In this document: positions 16,103 through 25,233 of the stretch, piece after piece
How positions within the stretch are numbered: position 1 is the first letter of the stretch
How the letters are laid out: every line of letters begins with the position of its first letter
Assembly: GCF_014647495.1 (NCBI RefSeq)
Contig: NZ_BMPH01000007.1
Coordinates: 1 to 64,000 of the forward strand
Reading direction: 5' to 3'
Length of the DNA: 64,000 nucleotides
Source of the DNA: Glutamicibacter protophormiae
GTDB taxonomy: Bacteria; Actinomycetota; Actinomycetes; Actinomycetales; Micrococcaceae
Notes under the pieces: generated by a model
Told to the model about the DNA's origin: nothing
The model's input: the letters and a program-made list of their open reading frames with translations, nothing else
The model's database searches: none
Made by a program: the position numbers and the translations under genes

Positions 16103-17611
16103 ATGACCACCACGCAGCAGACAAGCAGTCCCCCGAAGCTGACCTCCAAGGGCTTGGCGGCAGGAAAACTCGGACTGATGCAGTCGACCGTCATCGGGCT
16201 GGCCTCCACCGCGCCGCTGTACTCGCTGGCCGCGACCCTGGGCTTCATCGTGATGGCCGCCGGGGCGCAGACCCCTGCAGCTCTGATCGTCGCGTTCATC
16301 CCGATGTGCCTGACCGCCTTCGCCTACCGCGAGCTGAACACCGCGATCCCCGACAGCGGCACCGCCTTCACCTGGGCGGCCAAGGCCTTCGGTCCGAAAA
16401 CCGGCTGGATGGCCGGCTGGGCCGTGATGGTCGCCGGCGTGATCGTGATGTCCAGCCAGACCGAGGTCGCCTCCAAGTACCTGCTGCTGCTCATCGGCGA
16501 CGGGTCCATTGCGGATTCCAAGGTGTTGGTCACCGCGTTCGGCGCGCTGATCATCATCTCGATGACCTGGATTTCCTACCGCGACGTGGAGACCGGGGCG
16601 ATCACCCAGTATCTGCTGATGGCGCTGCAGTACGCGGCGATCATCGCCTTCTGCATCGGCTTGTACTTCGCGATCCAGACCATGCCGGAGCTGGGCCTGC
16701 AGTTCTCCTGGGACTGGTTCAACCCGTTCGCCACCGACAACCCGGCCGGGTTCGTGCAGGGCGTACTGATCGCGATCTTCATCTACTGGGGCTGGGACAC
16801 CTGCCTGGCGCTGGCCGAGGAAACCAAGAATCCGCGCACCACCCCGGGCCTGGCCGCGCTGCTGTCCACCGCCATGCTGCTGGTGACCTACATCGGCATC
16901 ACGGTGCTGACCATGATGTTCGCCGGCATCGGCGACACCGGCAAGGGGCTGGGCAACCCGGACGGCGCCGACGACGTGTTCTTCGCGCTGCGCCTGGACG
17001 CCATGGGCTCCTGGGGCTGGCTGCTGGTGCTGGCCGTGGCGGTCTCCGCGCTGGCCACCTGCCAGACCACCATCCTGCCCACCGCCCGCGGCACCCTGTC
17101 CATGGGCGTCTACGGCGCGCTGCCCAAGCGCTTCGGCGTGGTCAACCAGGTCTTCAAGACCCCGGCGTACTCGACGCTGTTCACCGGCTCCGCCTCGCTG
17201 GTGTTCTACGTGGGCATGACCATCATCTCCGGGGACATCCTGGCCGACACCATCGAGAGCACCTCGCTGGCCGTGGCCCTGTACTACGCGATCACCTCCT
17301 TCGCCTGCATCTGGTACTTCCGTTCCACGCTCACGCAGTCCGTGCGCAACCTGTTCTTCCGGCTGCTCATGCCGCTGGTCGGCGGGCTGATGATGTCCGC
17401 GGTGTTCATCTACTCGGCCATCAGCATGCTGGACCCGGAGTACGGCACCACCACCATCCTGGGCATCAGCGGCACCTTCGTGATGGGTGTCGGCTCGCTG
17501 GCCCTGGGCCTGGTGGTCATGGGGCTGTGGGCGCTGCGCCCGGGCTCCCGCGACTACTTCGCCGGCCGCTCGCTGAACCGCGACACCCCGGTGCTGGTTC
17601 CGGAGCACTAG
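16103..17611 (+). CDS. APC-superfamily amino acid permease
   Basis: 502-residue membrane protein with about 12 hydrophobic segments. The N-terminal GLMQSTVIGLASTAPLYSLA segment is the APC substrate/ion-binding start, with AFAYRELNTAIPDSGTAFTW soon after. ATG at 16103 is preceded by GGGAGGA; an ATG at 16073 has no comparable site. It heads a row with a saccharopine-dehydrogenase-like enzyme and a TetR regulator, suggesting import and use of an amino acid or amine. The substrate is unknown. Confidence 0.85.
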   Translation: MTTTQQTSSPPKLTSKGLAAGKLGLMQSTVIGLASTAPLYSLAATLGFIVMAAGAQTPAALIVAFIPMCLTAFAYRELNTAIPDSGTAFTWAAKAFGPKTGWMAGWAVMVAGVIVMSSQTEVASKYLLLLIGDGSIADSKVLVTAFGALIIISMTWISYRDVETGAITQYLLMALQYAAIIAFCIGLYFAIQTMPELGLQFSWDWFNPFATDNPAGFVQGVLIAIFIYWGWDTCLALAEETKNPRTTPGLAALLSTAMLLVTYIGITVLTMMFAGIGDTGKGLGNPDGADDVFFALRLDAMGSWGWLLVLAVAVSALATCQTTILPTARGTLSMGVYGALPKRFGVVNQVFKTPAYSTLFTGSASLVFYVGMTIISGDILADTIESTSLAVALYYAITSFACIWYFRSTLTQSVRNLFFRLLMPLVGGLMMSAVFIYSAISMLDPEYGTTTILGISGTFVMGVGSLALGLVVMGLWALRPGSRDYFAGRSLNRDTPVLVPEH

Positions 17612-17678
17612 GCGCCCGGCACACCGCTCAAGCCATCTTCCCTTTCCACACTGCTACCAGCCCAAAGGACAACCTCCC

Positions 17679-18902
17679 ATGCAGATCCTGATCATCGGCG
17701 CCGGCGGCGTCGGCTCCGCCGCGGCCCGCATCGCCTCCCGCCGCAGCTTCTTCGAGAAGCTCACCATCGCGGACTACGACCCGGCCCGCCCGCAGCAGCT
17801 GATCGAGGCGATCGGCGACGCCCGCTACGCCACCGCCCAGGTCGACGCGTCCAGCGAGGATTCCATCGTGGAACTGATCCGCTCCACCGGGGCCACCCAC
17901 GTGCTCAACGCCGTGGATCCGCGCTTCGTGATGCCGATCTTCACCGCCTGCAAAACCGCCGGGGCCACCTACCTGGACATGGCCATGAGCCTGTCGCAGC
18001 GCCACCCTGAACAGCCGTTCACCCGGACCCACGTCAAGCTGGGCGACGAGCAGTTCGCCGCGGCCGATCACTGGGAACGCGACGGGCAGCTGGCACTGGT
18101 GGGCATCGGCGTGGAGCCGGGCCTGTCCAACGTGCTGGCCCGCTACGCGGCCGACGAGCTCTTTGATGACATCGAGGAGCTCAGCGTGCGCGACGGCGCC
18201 AACCTGAGCGTGGAAGGCTACGAGTTCGCCCCGTCCTTCTCCATCTGGACCACCATCGAGGAATGCCTGAATCCGCCGGTGCTGTACGACAAGGCCAAGG
18301 GCGGCTGGTACACCACCGCGCCGTTCTCCGAGCCGACCGTCTTCGAATTCCCGGAAGGCATCGGCGAGGTCGAATGCGTGAACGTGGAGCACGAGGAAGT
18401 CACCATGATGCCGCGCTGGCTGGACGCGCAGCGCGTGGACTTCAAGTACGGGCTGGGCAACGAGTTCATCGAGGTGCTCAAGACCCTGAACAAGCTGGGC
18501 CTGGATTCCACCGACCCGGTCTCGGTGCGCGGCGTGCAGGTCTCCCCGCGCGACGTCGTCGCCGCCTGCCTGCCCGATCCGGCCACCCTGGGCCCGCTGA
18601 TGAAGGGCAAGACCTGCGCCGGCGTGCTGGTCACCGGCACGCTGAAGGACGGCAGCACCGGCTCGCGCTACCTGTACCACGTGGCGGACAACGAGGACAC
18701 CATGGCGCGCGACAACTCCCAGGCCGTGGTCTGGCAGACCGCGGTGAACCCGGTCATCGCCCTGGAGCTGCTGGCCAACGGCACCTGGTCCGGCGCCGGC
18801 GTGCTGGGCCCGGAGGCCTTCACTGCAGCACCGTTCCTGGACCTGCTGGCCGCGGCCGAACCGGCGGGCTACGGCTCGCCGTGGGGTATCGTCGAAAAGT
18901 AA
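17679..18902 (+). CDS. Saccharopine dehydrogenase-like NAD(P) oxidoreductase
   Basis: 407 residues. A Rossmann fold begins at residue 1 with GAGGVG at 7-12 and an acidic end of strand two (IADYDP), so NAD is a likely cofactor. VNAVDPRFVMPIFTACKTAG-like and GIGVEPGLSNVLARYA segments match the saccharopine dehydrogenase/lysine 6-dehydrogenase/carboxynorspermidine synthase group. It lies 67 bases after the permease and before a TetR gene. A role in oxidising an imported amino acid is likely; the exact substrate cannot be read. Confidence 0.8.
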   Translation: MQILIIGAGGVGSAAARIASRRSFFEKLTIADYDPARPQQLIEAIGDARYATAQVDASSEDSIVELIRSTGATHVLNAVDPRFVMPIFTACKTAGATYLDMAMSLSQRHPEQPFTRTHVKLGDEQFAAADHWERDGQLALVGIGVEPGLSNVLARYAADELFDDIEELSVRDGANLSVEGYEFAPSFSIWTTIEECLNPPVLYDKAKGGWYTTAPFSEPTVFEFPEGIGEVECVNVEHEEVTMMPRWLDAQRVDFKYGLGNEFIEVLKTLNKLGLDSTDPVSVRGVQVSPRDVVAACLPDPATLGPLMKGKTCAGVLVTGTLKDGSTGSRYLYHVADNEDTMARDNSQAVVWQTAVNPVIALELLANGTWSGAGVLGPEAFTAAPFLDLLAAAEPAGYGSPWGIVEK

Positions 18903-18937
18903 ACTGCACACCCCAAGCCCCTGGAGACGCCGCGCCC

Positions 18938-19489
18938 ATGAGCACCGCAACCAAGCAGGAGATCATCCTCGACGCCTATGTGGCGCTGCTCTACGAGCAC
19001 GGCGCCCGCGAGGCGACGATCGATGCCACAGCCAAGCGCAGCGGGCTGTCCAAGGCGGGGCTGCTGCACCACTTCCGCTCGCGCCAGGCGCTGGACACCG
19101 AACTGGTCCGGCGCCTGAACGAGCTGATCGACGCGGACGTGGCGGCGATGGGCGCGGATCCCGCGCAGGCGGTGCACTACTATTTCGCCTCCTCCATGGA
19201 GGAGGACTCGCCGCTGGAGCGCATGGTGGTGGCCGCGACCCGGCTGGCCCAGCGCGGCAACGAGGACGCCTCCGCGGCGCTGCGCCGCGGGCGGGACCTC
19301 TGGTACCGGGTGCTCAACGACGCGCTGGGCGATCCGGTGCTGGCCAAGCTGGCGCTGCTGGCCGGCGACGGGGTCAGCTACCACCTGGACATTTCCCGCG
19401 GGCACCAGGACGGCTTCCTGGATGCCGGCACCGTCCAGCAGCTGGTGGGGCAGCTGCTGGCCTGCAGGCCCCCGGCCGAGACGGCCTGA
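18938..19489 (+). CDS. TetR-family transcriptional regulator
   Basis: 183 residues. The N-terminal helix-turn-helix (about residues 27-47, IDATAKRSGLSKAGLLHHF) is classic TetR, followed by a helical ligand domain of normal size. ATG at 18938 follows GGAG. A longer open frame from 18263 is a shadow of the dehydrogenase. It is the third gene of the row and probably binds the operator at 16043, giving feedback control of the permease and enzyme. Confidence 0.88.
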   Translation: MSTATKQEIILDAYVALLYEHGAREATIDATAKRSGLSKAGLLHHFRSRQALDTELVRRLNELIDADVAAMGADPAQAVHYYFASSMEEDSPLERMVVAATRLAQRGNEDASAALRRGRDLWYRVLNDALGDPVLAKLALLAGDGVSYHLDISRGHQDGFLDAGTVQQLVGQLLACRPPAETA

Positions 19490-19513
19490 GCACGGGCCTG
19501 CTTTCCCCGGGGC

Positions 19514-20271
19514 CTACTTTGCCGCGGGCCCGCCGCTGCTCCAGTCGTAGCCGGAGCCGGTGACGATGGTTTTCCACGGACCGTCGGGCACGTCCACGTC
19601 GTCCACGAAGCGCCAGGACACCCCGGTCTGGGTGCCGTTCAGCTCGGTGAAGCCCAGGCAGCCGACCACCGCCGGGGAGACGTCCATCCCGGCGCCGTTG
19701 AACCTGGTGCTCTTCGGCCCGGTGTTCCCGTCGCCGAACACGTAGTCGACGTCGTCGTATTCCGCCGGGCCGGCGTCCTGGATCTGCGCGTAGCAGGTGC
19801 TGCCCTTGTACTGCAGCTGCACCCAGCGGTTCTTCATGTAGGAGAACTCCCGGTTCTCCAGATTCCCGGCGTACCCCGGGTCGTCGGCCCAGGGGATCCG
19901 GCCGCGCTGCGCGAACGCGGCGTCGTTGTTCACGTCGTCGAAGGGCAGGTCCAGGTAGAACGGGTTCTGCTTCGGGGTCATGGACGTCGGGAAGAAGCCG
20001 TTCTCCGCGGTGCGCGGTTCGGTCTGGCACACGCCGTCCTCGATCACCCCGTCGCAGCCGCCGAAGCGCTCGTACCACCAGCCGTCGTAGGCGCTGATGA
20101 CCTGCGAGCCGTCCGCGGCGGCGGGGTCGTAGATCTCCCCACCCAGAAGGTCGTCGCCACCAGGCACAGGTGCCAGGGGTACTTCCGCCCGCGCAGGGCC
20201 CCGCCCCTGGACACCGAATCCCACAGCTGGCGTCCGACCGCCTCCACCTTGCACAGGGTGTCTTCGAACAT
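19514..20271 (-). pseudogene. Conserved actinobacterial hypothetical protein, frameshifted
   Basis: The start at ATG 20271 has AGGAG before it and reads MFEDTLCKVEAVGRQLW, then KYPWHLCLVATTFWVG. The frame then breaks. The downstream frame continues with EIYDPAAADGSQVISAYDGW and later KNRWVQLQY and GAGMDVSPAVVGCLGF, to 19514. One missing base in the GGG-T-GGGG tract (plus-strand 20137-20143) would rejoin WVG and GEIYDP into one protein of about 250 residues. I recall this YPWHL...FWVGEI family from secreted or hypothetical actinobacterial proteins of unknown function. A homopolymer sequencing error is a real alternative. It lies ten bases after pcaR. Confidence 0.65.
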
Positions 20272-20281
20272 GGTGCGACTC

Positions 20282-21064
20282 CTATTTCCGGGCGGCCAGC
20301 GCCTGTTCCATCTGGGCCGCGGCCGCCTGCAGCCGCGGCAGGATGGCCTGCGCGGCGTCCAGGGCCTCGGCCGGGCCGGCCGGGCCCACGCTCATGGACA
20401 CGTTCATGGCCGCGGCCACCGTGCCGTCCGGGCGGTGCACCGGCACCGCCACCGAGCGCAGGCCCACCGACAGTTCCTGGTCCACCACGGCGAAGCCCCG
20501 CGCGCGGACCTGCGCCAGCTCGGCGCACAGCGCGGTCGGATCGGTGATGGTGTTCGGGGCCAGCGGCCCTTGGATGCCGGCCAGCGCTGCCTCGATGGCG
20601 GCTTCGCCGGCGTGCGCCAGCAGCACGCGCCCCATGGAGGTGTGGATGGCGGGGAACCGGGTGCCCACCGAGATGCCCACCCGCATGATGGAGCGGGTAT
20701 GCACGCGGGCCACGTACATGATCTCGGTGCCTTCCAGCACCGCGGCGGAAGCGGATTCGCCCACGGCGGCGGACAGGCTTTCGAGCACCGGCTCGATCAG
20801 CTGCGGCAGCGTGGCGCTGGACAGGTAGGCGTAACCCAGCTGCAGGACCTTGTGGGTCAGCTCGAAGTACTTCCCGTCCGAGCGGACGTAGCCCAGCTCC
20901 TTCAAGGTGAGCAGGAAACGCCGCGCGGTGGCCCGCGAGAGGCCGGTGCGCGCGGCGACCTCGGACAGCGTCATGGAGGGGTGCTCCGCGTCGAAGCTGC
21001 TGATTACCTGCAGGCCGCGGGCCAGGGACTGCACCGGTGCGGTGCCCGTGCTCTGCTCGCTCAT
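20282..21064 (-). CDS. pcaR: IclR-family regulator, PcaR/PobR type
   Basis: 260 residues: winged helix at about 12-70 (SEVAARTGLSRATARRFLLTL) and an IclR effector domain with TRSIMRVGISVGTRFP and HTSMGRVLLA. Regulators of this type activate beta-ketoadipate genes in response to a pathway acid. It lies just downstream of pcaFIJ on the same strand, behind a terminator, and is the best candidate for binding the GTTCAC/GTGAAC sites upstream of pcaF. Start at 21064 follows AAAGGA. The symbol is by context and family, not proven. Confidence 0.8.
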   Translation of the reverse strand: MSEQSTGTAPVQSLARGLQVISSFDAEHPSMTLSEVAARTGLSRATARRFLLTLKELGYVRSDGKYFELTHKVLQLGYAYLSSATLPQLIEPVLESLSAAVGESASAAVLEGTEIMYVARVHTRSIMRVGISVGTRFPAIHTSMGRVLLAHAGEAAIEAALAGIQGPLAPNTITDPTALCAELAQVRARGFAVVDQELSVGLRSVAVPVHRPDGTVAAAMNVSMSVGPAGPAEALDAAQAILPRLQAAAAQMEQALAARK

Positions 21065-21095
21065 CGGCCATCCTTTGAAATTCGTCGAAAATACC

Positions 21096-21126
21096 AGTGG
21101 GGGCGCCCGCACAGGGCGCCCCCACT
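21096..21126 (-). terminator. Terminator of the pcaFIJ operon
   Basis: Thirteen-base perfect arms AGTGGGGGCGCCC (21096-21108) and GGGCGCCCCCACT (21114-21126) enclose a five-base loop. On the minus strand a GGTATTTTCG tail follows. It separates pcaJ from pcaR. Confidence 0.8.
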
Positions 21127-21157
21127 AATCTACTTGGTCGGGCAGGAGCCGATCCGC

Positions 21158-21808
21158 TTAGGCGCGCTCCAGCGCCACCGGGATGCGGGAGGCGAGGTCC
21201 TCGAAGCTGATGCCGTGGGTGGAGCGGACGAACACGGTGGAATCGCGCAGCTCGAACACCGCCGACTCGGTGTAGATCCGCGAGACGCAGCCCAGGCCGG
21301 TGACCGGATAGCTCAGCTCCTTGACCAGCTTGGATTCGCCGGCCTTGGTGAACAGGCTCATCATGACCCAGGTCTGCTTGGCGCCGATGGCCAGGTCCAT
21401 GGCGCCGCCCACCGCCGGGATGGCGCCCTCGGCGCCGGTGTGCCAGTTGGCCAGGTCCCCGGCTTCGGAGATCTGGAAGGCGCCGAGCACGCAGACGTCC
21501 AGGTGCCCGCCGCGCATCATCGCGAAGGAGTCCGCGTGGTGGAAGAAGCTGGCGCCGGGCAGCTCGGTGACCGGGATCTTGCCGGCGTTGATCAGGTCCT
21601 CGTCGATGTCCTCGCCGGTGGCGACCGGGCCCATGCCCAGCATGCCGTTCTCGGTGTGCAGGGTGACGCCCTGGTCCGCGGTGAGGAAGTTCGAGACATT
21701 GGTCGGCTGGCCGATGCCCAGGTTCACGAAGGCGCCGGCCGGGATGTCCGCGGCCACCTGCTGCGCCATCTCATCGCGGGTGAGTTTCTCTGGCGTGTAC
21801 GTAGTCAT
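21158..21808 (-). CDS. pcaJ: 3-oxoadipate CoA-transferase subunit B
   Basis: Beta subunit of the enzyme that moves CoA from succinyl-CoA to 3-oxoadipate. 216 residues, with the catalytic Glu53 in the HTENGMLGMG motif and the GLGCVSRIYTE segment. Its start overlaps the pcaI stop by one base (TAATG). Acetoacetate CoA-transferases look similar, but the adjoining pcaF and regulator favour the 3-oxoadipate role. Confidence 0.88.
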   Translation of the reverse strand: MTTYTPEKLTRDEMAQQVAADIPAGAFVNLGIGQPTNVSNFLTADQGVTLHTENGMLGMGPVATGEDIDEDLINAGKIPVTELPGASFFHHADSFAMMRGGHLDVCVLGAFQISEAGDLANWHTGAEGAIPAVGGAMDLAIGAKQTWVMMSLFTKAGESKLVKELSYPVTGLGCVSRIYTESAVFELRDSTVFVRSTHGISFEDLASRIPVALERA

Positions 21809-22479
21809 TAGTTGCTGCCTCCCAGCGCCACCACGGTGTCGACGTAGATTCCCGGGGTGATCACGTTTTCCGGATCGATGCCGCCCACCGGCACGACCTC
21901 GTCCACCTGGACGATGGCCTGCGCGGCCGCGGTGGCCATGATGGGGCCGAAGTTGCGTGCGGTCTTGCGGTAGACCAGGTTGCCGTGCGTGTCCGCGCGC
22001 AGCGCCTTGATCAGCGCGAAATCCGCGTGGATCGGCGATTCCAGCACGTAGCCGCGCCCGTCGATGATGCGGGTTTCCTTGCCCTCGGCCAGCAGCGTGC
22101 CGTAGCCGGTCGGGGTGAAGAAGCCGCCGATGCCGGCGCCGGCGGCGCGGATGCGCTCGGCCAGGTTGCCCTGCGGGACCAGCTCCAGCTCGATCTCCCC
22201 GGCACGGTAGGCCTCATCGAAGTGCCAGGAGTCGGACTGGCGCGGGAAGGAGCAGATGATCTTCTTGACCCGGCGCTCCTTGATCAGCAATGCCAGGCCG
22301 GCGTCGGCCTGGCCTGCGTTGTTGTTGACCACCGTCAGGTCGGTGGCGCCGCACTGCATGAGCGCGTCGATCAGTTCCATGGGCTGCCCGGCGTTGCCGA
22401 AGCCGCCGATCAGGACGGTGGAGCCGTCGGTGATCTGCGCGACCGCGTCGGCCGCCGAAGTGGCGATGCGTGGTGCCAT
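21808..22479 (-). CDS. pcaI: 3-oxoadipate CoA-transferase subunit A
   Basis: Alpha subunit of the 223-residue type. The CoA-binding glycine motif LIGGFGNAGQP is at about residues 23-33, and GVGGFFTPTGYGT-like sequence (GIGGFFTPTGYGT) follows. It forms the active transferase with PcaJ. It lies 30 bases after pcaF in the minus-strand operon pcaF-pcaI-pcaJ. Confidence 0.88.
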   Translation of the reverse strand: MAPRIATSAADAVAQITDGSTVLIGGFGNAGQPMELIDALMQCGATDLTVVNNNAGQADAGLALLIKERRVKKIICSFPRQSDSWHFDEAYRAGEIELELVPQGNLAERIRAAGAGIGGFFTPTGYGTLLAEGKETRIIDGRGYVLESPIHADFALIKALRADTHGNLVYRKTARNFGPIMATAAAQAIVQVDEVVPVGGIDPENVITPGIYVDTVVALGGSN

Positions 22480-22509
22480 TGCTGGTGTTCTCCGAATTCT
22501 CTGGTGGTG

Positions 22510-23715
22510 TTAGGCGCTGGTGTTTTCCAGGACCACGGCAAGGCCCTGGCCCACGCCGATGCAGATGGCGGCCACCCCGTAGCGCTGGCCGGATTCGGCC
22601 AGGCGGCGGGCCAGGGTGCCCAGGATGCGCAGGCCCGAGGCTCCCAGCGGGTGGCCGATGGCGATCGCGCCGCCCCAGGCGTTGACGATGGATTCGTCGA
22701 TCTCCCAGGCCCGCACGCAGGCCAGCGACTGGGCGGCAAACGCCTCATTCAGCTCGACCGCGGCGATGTCTTTCCAGGTCAGTCCGGCCTTGGCGACGGC
22801 CTTGTTGGCGGCTTGAACCGGGGCGAAGCCGAAGAACTGCGGATCCAGCGCGAAGGCTCCGTTGGAGACGATGCGGGCGATGGGCTTGGCGCCCAGCAGC
22901 TGGCCGCCGCGCTCGGAGCCGATGAAGGCGGCCGAGGCGCCGTCGGACATCGGCGAGGCGTTGCCGGCGGTGACGGTGGCGTTCTCGCCGGTGCGGAACA
23001 CGGTGCGCAGCCCGGCCAGGGTCTGCGCGGTGGAGTCCGCGCGGATGGTCTCATCCCTGGTCGTTTCCGTCCCGCGCTTGTTCGCCGGCGGCACCGGGAC
23101 CACCAGGTCCTGGTACTTGCCCGCGTCCCAGGCCGCGGCGGCCTGCTGGTGGGAGCGGGCGGAGAATTCGTCCTGGTCCTCGCGGGTGATCTGGTGGCGT
23201 TCGCGCAGCTGCTCGGTGGCCTCGCCCAGCGAGACGGTCCATTCGCCCGGCATCGCCGGGTTGACCAGGCGCCAACCCAGGGTGGTGTTGGACAGCTCGA
23301 GGTTGCTCATCGGGAAGGGGCGCTCGGTCTTGGGCAGCACCCAGGGCGCACGGCTCATCGACTCGACGCCGCCGACCAGCACCAGGTCGGCGTCCCCGGT
23401 GGCGACCTGTCGGGAGGCGGCGATGGCAGCGTCCAGCGAGGAGCCGCACAGCCGGTTCATCGTGGTGCCGGGGAGGGTGGTGGGCAGGCCAGCCAGCAGG
23501 GTGGCCATGCGGGCGACGTTGCGGTTTTCCTCGCCGGCGCCGTTGGCATTGCCGAAGATCGACTCGTCGATGGTTGCCGGATCCAGCGCGGACGAGCGGG
23601 CCACCAGCTCGCGGACCACGTGGGCGGCCAGGTCGTCGGGGCGATGCCCGGACAGCGTGCCGCCGATCTTGCCGAAGGGCGTGCGGATTGCGTCGTATAG
23701 ATAAGCCTGCTGCAT
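22510..23715 (-). CDS. pcaF: 3-oxoadipyl-CoA thiolase
   Basis: Last step of the pathway: cleaves 3-oxoadipyl-CoA to succinyl-CoA and acetyl-CoA. 401 residues, full length. The catalytic triad is visible: Cys90 in NRLCGSS, His355 in IGHPLGASG and Cys385 in AICIGVGQG. ATG 23715 (MQQAYLYDAIRTPFG) has GGAG before it and gives the usual family start; ATG 23730 is five codons longer. First gene of the minus-strand operon, divergent from pcaK. Confidence 0.92.
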   Translation of the reverse strand: MQQAYLYDAIRTPFGKIGGTLSGHRPDDLAAHVVRELVARSSALDPATIDESIFGNANGAGEENRNVARMATLLAGLPTTLPGTTMNRLCGSSLDAAIAASRQVATGDADLVLVGGVESMSRAPWVLPKTERPFPMSNLELSNTTLGWRLVNPAMPGEWTVSLGEATEQLRERHQITREDQDEFSARSHQQAAAAWDAGKYQDLVVPVPPANKRGTETTRDETIRADSTAQTLAGLRTVFRTGENATVTAGNASPMSDGASAAFIGSERGGQLLGAKPIARIVSNGAFALDPQFFGFAPVQAANKAVAKAGLTWKDIAAVELNEAFAAQSLACVRAWEIDESIVNAWGGAIAIGHPLGASGLRILGTLARRLAESGQRYGVAAICIGVGQGLAVVLENTSA

Positions 23716-23740
23716 CAGTCGGTGCTCCATCGCTCAAAAA

Positions 23741-23774
23741 GTTCACTGTGTGAACTTAAGTTCACAATAAGAAC
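23741..23774. promoter_or_regulatory. Tandem IclR-type operators before pcaF
   Basis: GTTCAC-N3-GTGAAC occurs perfectly at 23741-23755. A second, weaker copy GTTCAC-N3-AGAAC follows at 23760-23774, and the overlap forms a further palindrome around TTAA. They lie 26-59 bases before the pcaF start. Confidence 0.75.
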
Positions 23775-23831
23775 TTTACCAGCCCTTCACCCGGAACCTC
23801 AAGGGCTCGTGCGGAAATATCCGCCCCAAAA

Positions 23832-23846
23832 GTTCACATTGTGAAC
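23832..23846. promoter_or_regulatory. IclR-type operator on the pcaK side
   Basis: A perfect GTTCAC-ATT-GTGAAC palindrome of the same design as the sites at 23741-23774, about 91 bases away and facing pcaK. Shared sites on both sides of the divergent region imply common control of pcaFIJ and pcaK by one dimeric regulator, probably the IclR protein at 20282. Confidence 0.75.
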
Positions 23847-23906
23847 ATTTGTGCGTTTTACGAATGAGGTGCTAATCTCACTAGGTCATGATGAGGATCA
23901 CCATCT

Positions 23907-25130
23907 ATGGCGAGTAGTTTTCGAAAGGACCTCCCCTTGGCCACGACACCCGCCGGCACCACACCAGTCAAACTCGGTGGCTGGATTGCCGCCCTCTGCT
24001 TCTTCATCGTGGTCTTCGAGGGCTACGACATCGTTGCCCTGGGCGCGACCATCCCCATGCTCACCGACCCTGGGGTCGGCGGCTTCAGCGTCGACCAAAT
24101 GAACTGGGTCAACACCTTCTCGCTGATCGGCGTGGGTGTGGGCGCGGCCTTCATGGGGCGGCTGGCCGACCGTTTCGGCCGGCGTCGTCCGCTGCTGCTC
24201 GCGGTACTCGTCTTCTCGATCTTCACCCTCGTCTTCCCGCTCATGCCCTCGGCCGCCCTGATGGGCCTGGTGCGCTTCATCGCGGGCCTCGGCCTGGGCG
24301 GCTGCATGCCGGTCGCGCTGGCGCTGATGCAGGAAAACGCTCCGGTGGGACGCCGCGCGCTGGCCAACAACCTGCCGATGGTCGGCTACCACCTCGGTGC
24401 GGTATTGGCCTCGCTGGCGGGCAAGGCCGCCGGAATCCACTGGTCGATCCTCTACTACCTGGGCGGCGGCCTGGGCCTGGCGCTGCTGGCGCTGCTGTGG
24501 TTCAAGCTGCCCGAAAGCGACGTCACCCCGTCCGGCGAGCGCACCTCCATCATGGACGTGCTCAAGCCCAAGTATCTGCGCAGCTCCATCGGCCTGTGGA
24601 TCGCGGCCTTCATGGGCCTGGTGCTGGTCTACGGCTTGAACGCCTGGCTGCCGAAGATCATGGGCGCGGCCGGCTACCCGGTGGCCGACTCGCTGACCAT
24701 GCTCTTCGTGCTGAACCTCGGCGCGATCGCCGGGCTCATCATCAGCGCCTACGCCGCCGATGCCAAGGGCATCAAGCTCGTCTCGCTGCTCTGGTTCGCC
24801 GCATCGGCGGTGTTCCTGGTCCTGCTGGCCGTGCCCTTCGGCAGCCAGGCGCTGCTGACCGCGGTATTGTTCGTGACCGGCGTCTTCGTCTTCAGCTCGC
24901 AGTGCCTGATGTACGTCTACGCGGGCCATGTGTACCCGCGGGACATGGTGGCCACCGGCATCGGCCTGGCCTCGGGCATCGGCCGCTTCGGCGCGATCAT
25001 CGGCCCCTACGTCACCGGCCTGATGGTCGCCGCCGGCACCGCCTACCCGGGCGCGTTCTTCCTCTACGGCGGCGCGGCGCTGATCGCGGTCCTGGTCATC
25101 GCACAGATCCCCAAGCCCAAGAGCTCCTAG
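23907..25130 (+). CDS. pcaK: Aromatic acid:H+ symporter, PcaK-type MFS transporter
   Basis: Imports 4-hydroxybenzoate or protocatechuate with protons. 407 residues, 12 membrane segments. The first segment carries the FEGYD motif (residues 38-41 region), the acidic signature of the AAHS family, and GRLADRFGRRRPL between segments 2 and 3 is the MFS loop motif. The ATG at 23907 has GAGGAT about ten bases before it. A TTG at 23937 has a better AAGGA site, so the real protein may be ten residues shorter. Divergent from pcaF. Confidence 0.85.
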   Translation: MASSFRKDLPLATTPAGTTPVKLGGWIAALCFFIVVFEGYDIVALGATIPMLTDPGVGGFSVDQMNWVNTFSLIGVGVGAAFMGRLADRFGRRRPLLLAVLVFSIFTLVFPLMPSAALMGLVRFIAGLGLGGCMPVALALMQENAPVGRRALANNLPMVGYHLGAVLASLAGKAAGIHWSILYYLGGGLGLALLALLWFKLPESDVTPSGERTSIMDVLKPKYLRSSIGLWIAAFMGLVLVYGLNAWLPKIMGAAGYPVADSLTMLFVLNLGAIAGLIISAYAADAKGIKLVSLLWFAASAVFLVLLAVPFGSQALLTAVLFVTGVFVFSSQCLMYVYAGHVYPRDMVATGIGLASGIGRFGAIIGPYVTGLMVAAGTAYPGAFFLYGGAALIAVLVIAQIPKPKSS

Positions 25131-25160
25131 CGGCGCACCCCGTCCCCTCGATTCGAGCAA

Positions 25161-25192
25161 CGCCGGATCCCCTTCCGGGGTCCGGCGTTCTT
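25161..25192 (+). terminator. Terminator after pcaK
   Basis: CGCCGGA-T-CCCC pairs with GGGG-TCCGGCG around a TTCC loop, with one bulged base, followed by TTCTTC. It ends the pcaK transcript before the next IclR gene. Confidence 0.75.
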
Positions 25193-25233
25193 CATCCGGC
25201 CGCCTGCCGGATCGTGCAGTTAGAGTAGGTTCC

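Noticed and set aside
18263-18937. Long N-terminal extension of the TetR regulator
   Set aside because: It is out of frame inside the dehydrogenase gene and Arg-rich; ATG 18938 gives a normal TetR length.
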